Source of the DNA: Candidatus Campbellbacteria bacterium RIFOXYC2_FULL_35_25
GTDB taxonomy: Bacteria > Patescibacteriota > Minisyncoccia > Phycocordibacterales > UBA12079
Direction of reading: 5' to 3'
Assembly (NCBI GenBank): GCA_001774495.1
Contig: MFAE01000002.1
Coordinates: 1 to 42,371 of the forward strand
Length of the DNA stretch: 42,371 nucleotides
Notes under the pieces: generated by a model
Database searches by the model: none
What the model saw: only the letters and a program-made list of their open reading frames with translations
Told to the model about the DNA's origin: nothing
Translations under genes and position numbers: made by a program
Shown here: one piece after another, positions 36,956-42,371 of the stretch
How positions within the stretch are numbered: the stretch's first letter is position 1
Layout: each line of letters begins with the position of its first letter

Positions 36956-37042
36956 TCAACCTCCTCCGCAGCCAGAGCAGCATTTTCCGCGACAGTGGGC
37001 AATCCGGGGGATGGTGAACCTTCTCATGTGCATTTTCCTCAC
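36956..37042 (-). CDS. 28-aa Cys/Gly-rich micropeptide
   Basis: Minus strand AAGGAGG-7 nt-GTG: (M)RKMHMRRFTIPRIAHCRGKCCSGCGGG*; not in ORF track. Confidence 0.5.
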   Translation of the reverse strand: MRKMHMRRFTIPRIAHCRGKCCSGCGGG

Positions 37043-37188
37043 GGTAGTTCCTCCTTCGTTGGGGGTTGGTGAGAACAACTTTATAAGAATAATAGATGAA
37101 AGATTTTTTTTGTCAATGTTTTTCTGTTTAGTAAAAAATTATTTTGTAGGTTGAACTTTTTGGTTTTTTTGTTATATTTAAAAATAAT

Positions 37189-37587
37189 ATGGTTAAAAAA
37201 GAAATAAATTTTGATTCGAAGAAAATTAAACACCTTGAATTTATCCAAGATATTATTGAGAGAATGATAAAGAGCTCCTTTTTGTTTAAGGGGTGGTGTT
37301 TGACTGTTTTGTTCAGTTTGATCACTTTTTCTAACGGCTCTGCGCATCAGTCAAAAGGAGTTTTTTATGCGGTTATTCTTTCTTTTTTCCTTATTGATGT
37401 TTATTTTGCCTATAAAGAGGAATCATATATAAATTTGTATAATAAAGTTAGAACAAATGAGACCACTGATTTTAGTTTAAAAATCCAAAAGATGTCAAAG
37501 AAAGCCTTCACCGATTCCTTGACCGCTTTTCCAAATTATTTTTTCTATTTATTTTTGATGTTAATGGTTTATTTACTGCATCTTTAG
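37189..37587 (+). CDS. small membrane protein, hypothetical
   Basis: 132 aa, two hydrophobic segments. Confidence 0.6.
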   Translation: MVKKEINFDSKKIKHLEFIQDIIERMIKSSFLFKGWCLTVLFSLITFSNGSAHQSKGVFYAVILSFFLIDVYFAYKEESYINLYNKVRTNETTDFSLKIQKMSKKAFTDSLTAFPNYFFYLFLMLMVYLLHL

Positions 37588-37683
37588 ATGTTAGTTGATT
37601 TAAATTTTTTAAAAGAGTACTATTTTTTGTAGATAGTGGTGGGTTAAAAGTACTTAAATTTTGCTAAAAAGGAGGGCTGAGGT

Positions 37684-37794
37684 ATGTATGGCATCGCAAA
37701 AGGCGCCGTTATAATTGCTCTTCTTTTTAATTCTGCTTTTCTTAATGACCGCGAGAGAGAGAAGAAGGAAGTTTTTTGGTTAATGCTGGTTTAA
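37684..37794 (+). CDS. 36-aa small protein
   Basis: AAAAGGAGGG SD; MYGIAKGAVIIALLFNSAFLNDREREKKEVFWLMLV*. Confidence 0.45.
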   Translation: MYGIAKGAVIIALLFNSAFLNDREREKKEVFWLMLV

Positions 37795-37803
37795 TGAAGG
37801 TTT

Positions 37804-37902
37804 ATGAAACACAACAAGCGTCTGCTGTTGAGAAAAGCAACATACCATGTCCCAGATGTTTCGTGGGGAGAATCGCTTACCACAAAAATAGAAACTCTCT
37901 GA
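37804..37902 (+). CDS. 32-aa small ORF downstream of the 36-aa ORF
   Basis: MKHNKRLLLRKATYHVPDVSWGESLTTKIETL*; starts 9 nt after the previous stop. Confidence 0.3.
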   Translation: MKHNKRLLLRKATYHVPDVSWGESLTTKIETL

Positions 37903-38080
37903 GGGAGAGTAACAAATTACTGCAGTTGCAGTAATCCAAAATGTCGGCGGAATGAAGAGGAAAAAAAGTATGTAGTTTTTTTGGGTTAGGGCAGGGGTCG
38001 CGAGACCCATGTTTTTCATTCTATTAATACTCTTAAAAAACCTGCTATAATAATACTATTATAAATTTAAATATTTTTTT

Positions 38081-39076
38081 ATGGATTTTTTAAATAAATT
38101 TGACCTAAAGTCTATTCCTATTTTTAAGATTTTAGGAATTGGACTCCTTGGGATTGTTTTCCTTACCGTAGCCATATCTTTTATTGGTTTTGGTTTTCGA
38201 ACAGCTTTTAATGGAAGTACCGGCTATAGCAGTGACTCCTCTTCGTCTAATAGCGGAATGATAGCTCCTTCAAGTTTGTCAGTAAGAAACGTTGCTACTG
38301 AAATGGCTCAGGATAGCAGTGTCGGGATGTATGATGAAAAAGATTTTGAAGTTACTGAGTATTCCGCCGTTATTAAGACGGGGAAGTTTAAAAAGACCTG
38401 TTCCAATGTGGAAGTTTTGAAAGGTCTAGACTATGTTGTTTTTGAGAGTAGCAACAAAAATGATACAAGCTGTTACTATACTTTTAAGGTTAAGAACGAT
38501 AAGGCCGATGAGGTATTAGGTGTGATTCAAGGACTTAAACCAGAGTCTTTACAAACAAATAAATTTACATTGAAAAACGTTATTGACGACTATACAAGCG
38601 AGATTGAAATCTTAACTAAAAAATTAGCCTCCGTTGAAAAAACCTTAACGGACGCTCAGAGTGCGTATGATCAAGTTACCGTTCTTGCAACAAGAAATCA
38701 GGATGTTGCAAGTTTGGCTAAAATAATTGAAAGTAAAATACAGTTAATCGAAAGATTGACACAAGAGAGGCTTAATACTAAAGAAAGAATAGACCGACTT
38801 AATCAAAGCAAGGCCGAACAAATTGATAGAGTGGATTATACTCTGTTTAGTGTTAGCGTTTACGATATTGTTATCTTTGATTTGAAGCAAATAAAAAACT
38901 CTTGGGTTTACGAATTGAAACAATTTGTGAACGAGTTTAATTCAATGATTCAGAATATTACAGTAGGTTTGGGTACCTATCTTTTCCAGTTGATACAAAT
39001 CATTATTTACCTATTTATTGCATTGTTTGTTGTAAAGTATGGGTGGAAGGCTGTTAAGAAAATTTGGAGAGCTTAA
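38081..39076 (+). CDS. DUF4349-like membrane protein with coiled coil
   Basis: N-terminal TM; EIEILTKKLASVEKTLTDAQSAYDQV...LIERLTQERLNTKERIDRL; C-terminal TM. Confidence 0.75.
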   Translation: MDFLNKFDLKSIPIFKILGIGLLGIVFLTVAISFIGFGFRTAFNGSTGYSSDSSSSNSGMIAPSSLSVRNVATEMAQDSSVGMYDEKDFEVTEYSAVIKTGKFKKTCSNVEVLKGLDYVVFESSNKNDTSCYYTFKVKNDKADEVLGVIQGLKPESLQTNKFTLKNVIDDYTSEIEILTKKLASVEKTLTDAQSAYDQVTVLATRNQDVASLAKIIESKIQLIERLTQERLNTKERIDRLNQSKAEQIDRVDYTLFSVSVYDIVIFDLKQIKNSWVYELKQFVNEFNSMIQNITVGLGTYLFQLIQIIIYLFIALFVVKYGWKAVKKIWRA

Positions 39077-39111
39077 CCAATTAGTGGCGCGGTAGCCTTG
39101 CGGATGTATTA

Positions 39112-39151
39112 AAAAATAACGTTAGAATAGTGATATTCTAACGTTATTTTT
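39112..39151. terminator. 18-bp perfect stem terminator
   Basis: aaaaataacgttagaata-gtga-tattctaacgttattttt. Confidence 0.9.
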
Positions 39152-39188
39152 GTGTGAAAAGATTTAATAAACTTACCTTATTTTCTTG

Positions 39189-39216
39189 TTGACTTTTTTT
39201 TTAGTTTGTATATACT
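39189..39216 (+). promoter_or_regulatory. putative promoter upstream of 23S
   Basis: TTGACT - 16 bp - TATACT. Confidence 0.55.
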
Positions 39217-39256
39217 AGGTGACATACTTTATATGATAAATAAAGATAACTTTAAT

Positions 39257-39322
39257 AAGCGGAAAAAGTAATAGGCATTTGATATTGTCTGTTAAACTAC
39301 CGCTTTAGTAAGCGGATTTTTT
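39257..39322 (+). promoter_or_regulatory. possible attenuator/short leader RNA upstream of 23S
   Basis: AAGCGG (39257-39262) could compete with terminator hairpin CCGCTT-tagt-AAGCGG-atttttt (39300-39322). Confidence 0.4.
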
Positions 39323-39639
39323 ATTAAAATTTTGTTGTTCGTGCTCAGTTTCAGCTTGCTGAAACTGAGCACGGATAGTAAGAAAGAAATGGCGGTAAGA
39401 TAGATTCATTGAAAATTGAATAATCAAAATTCATCCATGGAATCGGATGGGTTTTGTATGGGTCTTTAGTTTTAAATTATTTATAATTTAAGATTTTAGA
39501 TCTGTAGGTAAAATTAACAATTTGTTGTAAAACAAATTGTTGCATAATCACAGAAAAAAGAACCTCGAAAGGTTCGGTGTTTCAGATATTGAATTATCGT
39601 CTGAAACATTTTAAAAAATTGCGTTTTTTAAATTTCCTA

Positions 39640-42371
<2,732 letters not shown>

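Noticed and set aside
36915-37154. 79-aa plus-strand ORF
   Set aside because: No SD; overlaps the minus-strand SD-bearing micropeptide and a terminator region.

Overview
AT-rich window with the hallmarks of a Candidate Phyla Radiation (Patescibacteria/Parcubacteria-like) chromosome; this is an inference from gene content and style, not a phylogeny. It holds a fragmented ribosomal/translation backbone: rpsN-rpsH-rplF-rplR-rpsE-rplO-secY-adk-map with no rpmD; rpsL-rpsG-fusA; tuf-rpsJ; rplC-rplD-rplW-rplB ending at a terminator; infC-rpmI-rplT and rpmB on the minus strand. It also has housekeeping/repair/stress genes (ndk, family-4 UDG, mutM, SOD-like, M3 peptidase, M50 protease, ComEC-type MBL, CreD, BASS transporter) and a 23S rRNA truncated by the window end, with no 16S in the upstream 39 kb. 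The most interesting content is between or inside the genes. (1) A recurrent heptamer-arm plus AAATTTGC-GAA-GCAAATTT hairpin element sits at about ten places. It abuts stop and start codons of ribosomal genes, and one copy lies in frame inside mutM. (2) A PaaX/Cas2-like gene is bracketed by two related long perfect palindromes, next to a 19-unit hexamer array ending in TTAGGG. (3) There are two candidate structured ncRNAs; one has a perfect-consensus promoter, a multibranch fold and a terminator. (4) Start sites fall into two classes: TATAAT 6-7 nt before ATG (leaderless) versus strong Shine-Dalgarno monocistronic cassettes. (5) Several tiny ORFs have strong SD sequences, including a 28-aa Cys-rich peptide. 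All calls come from reading sequence and provided translations; no database search was run.
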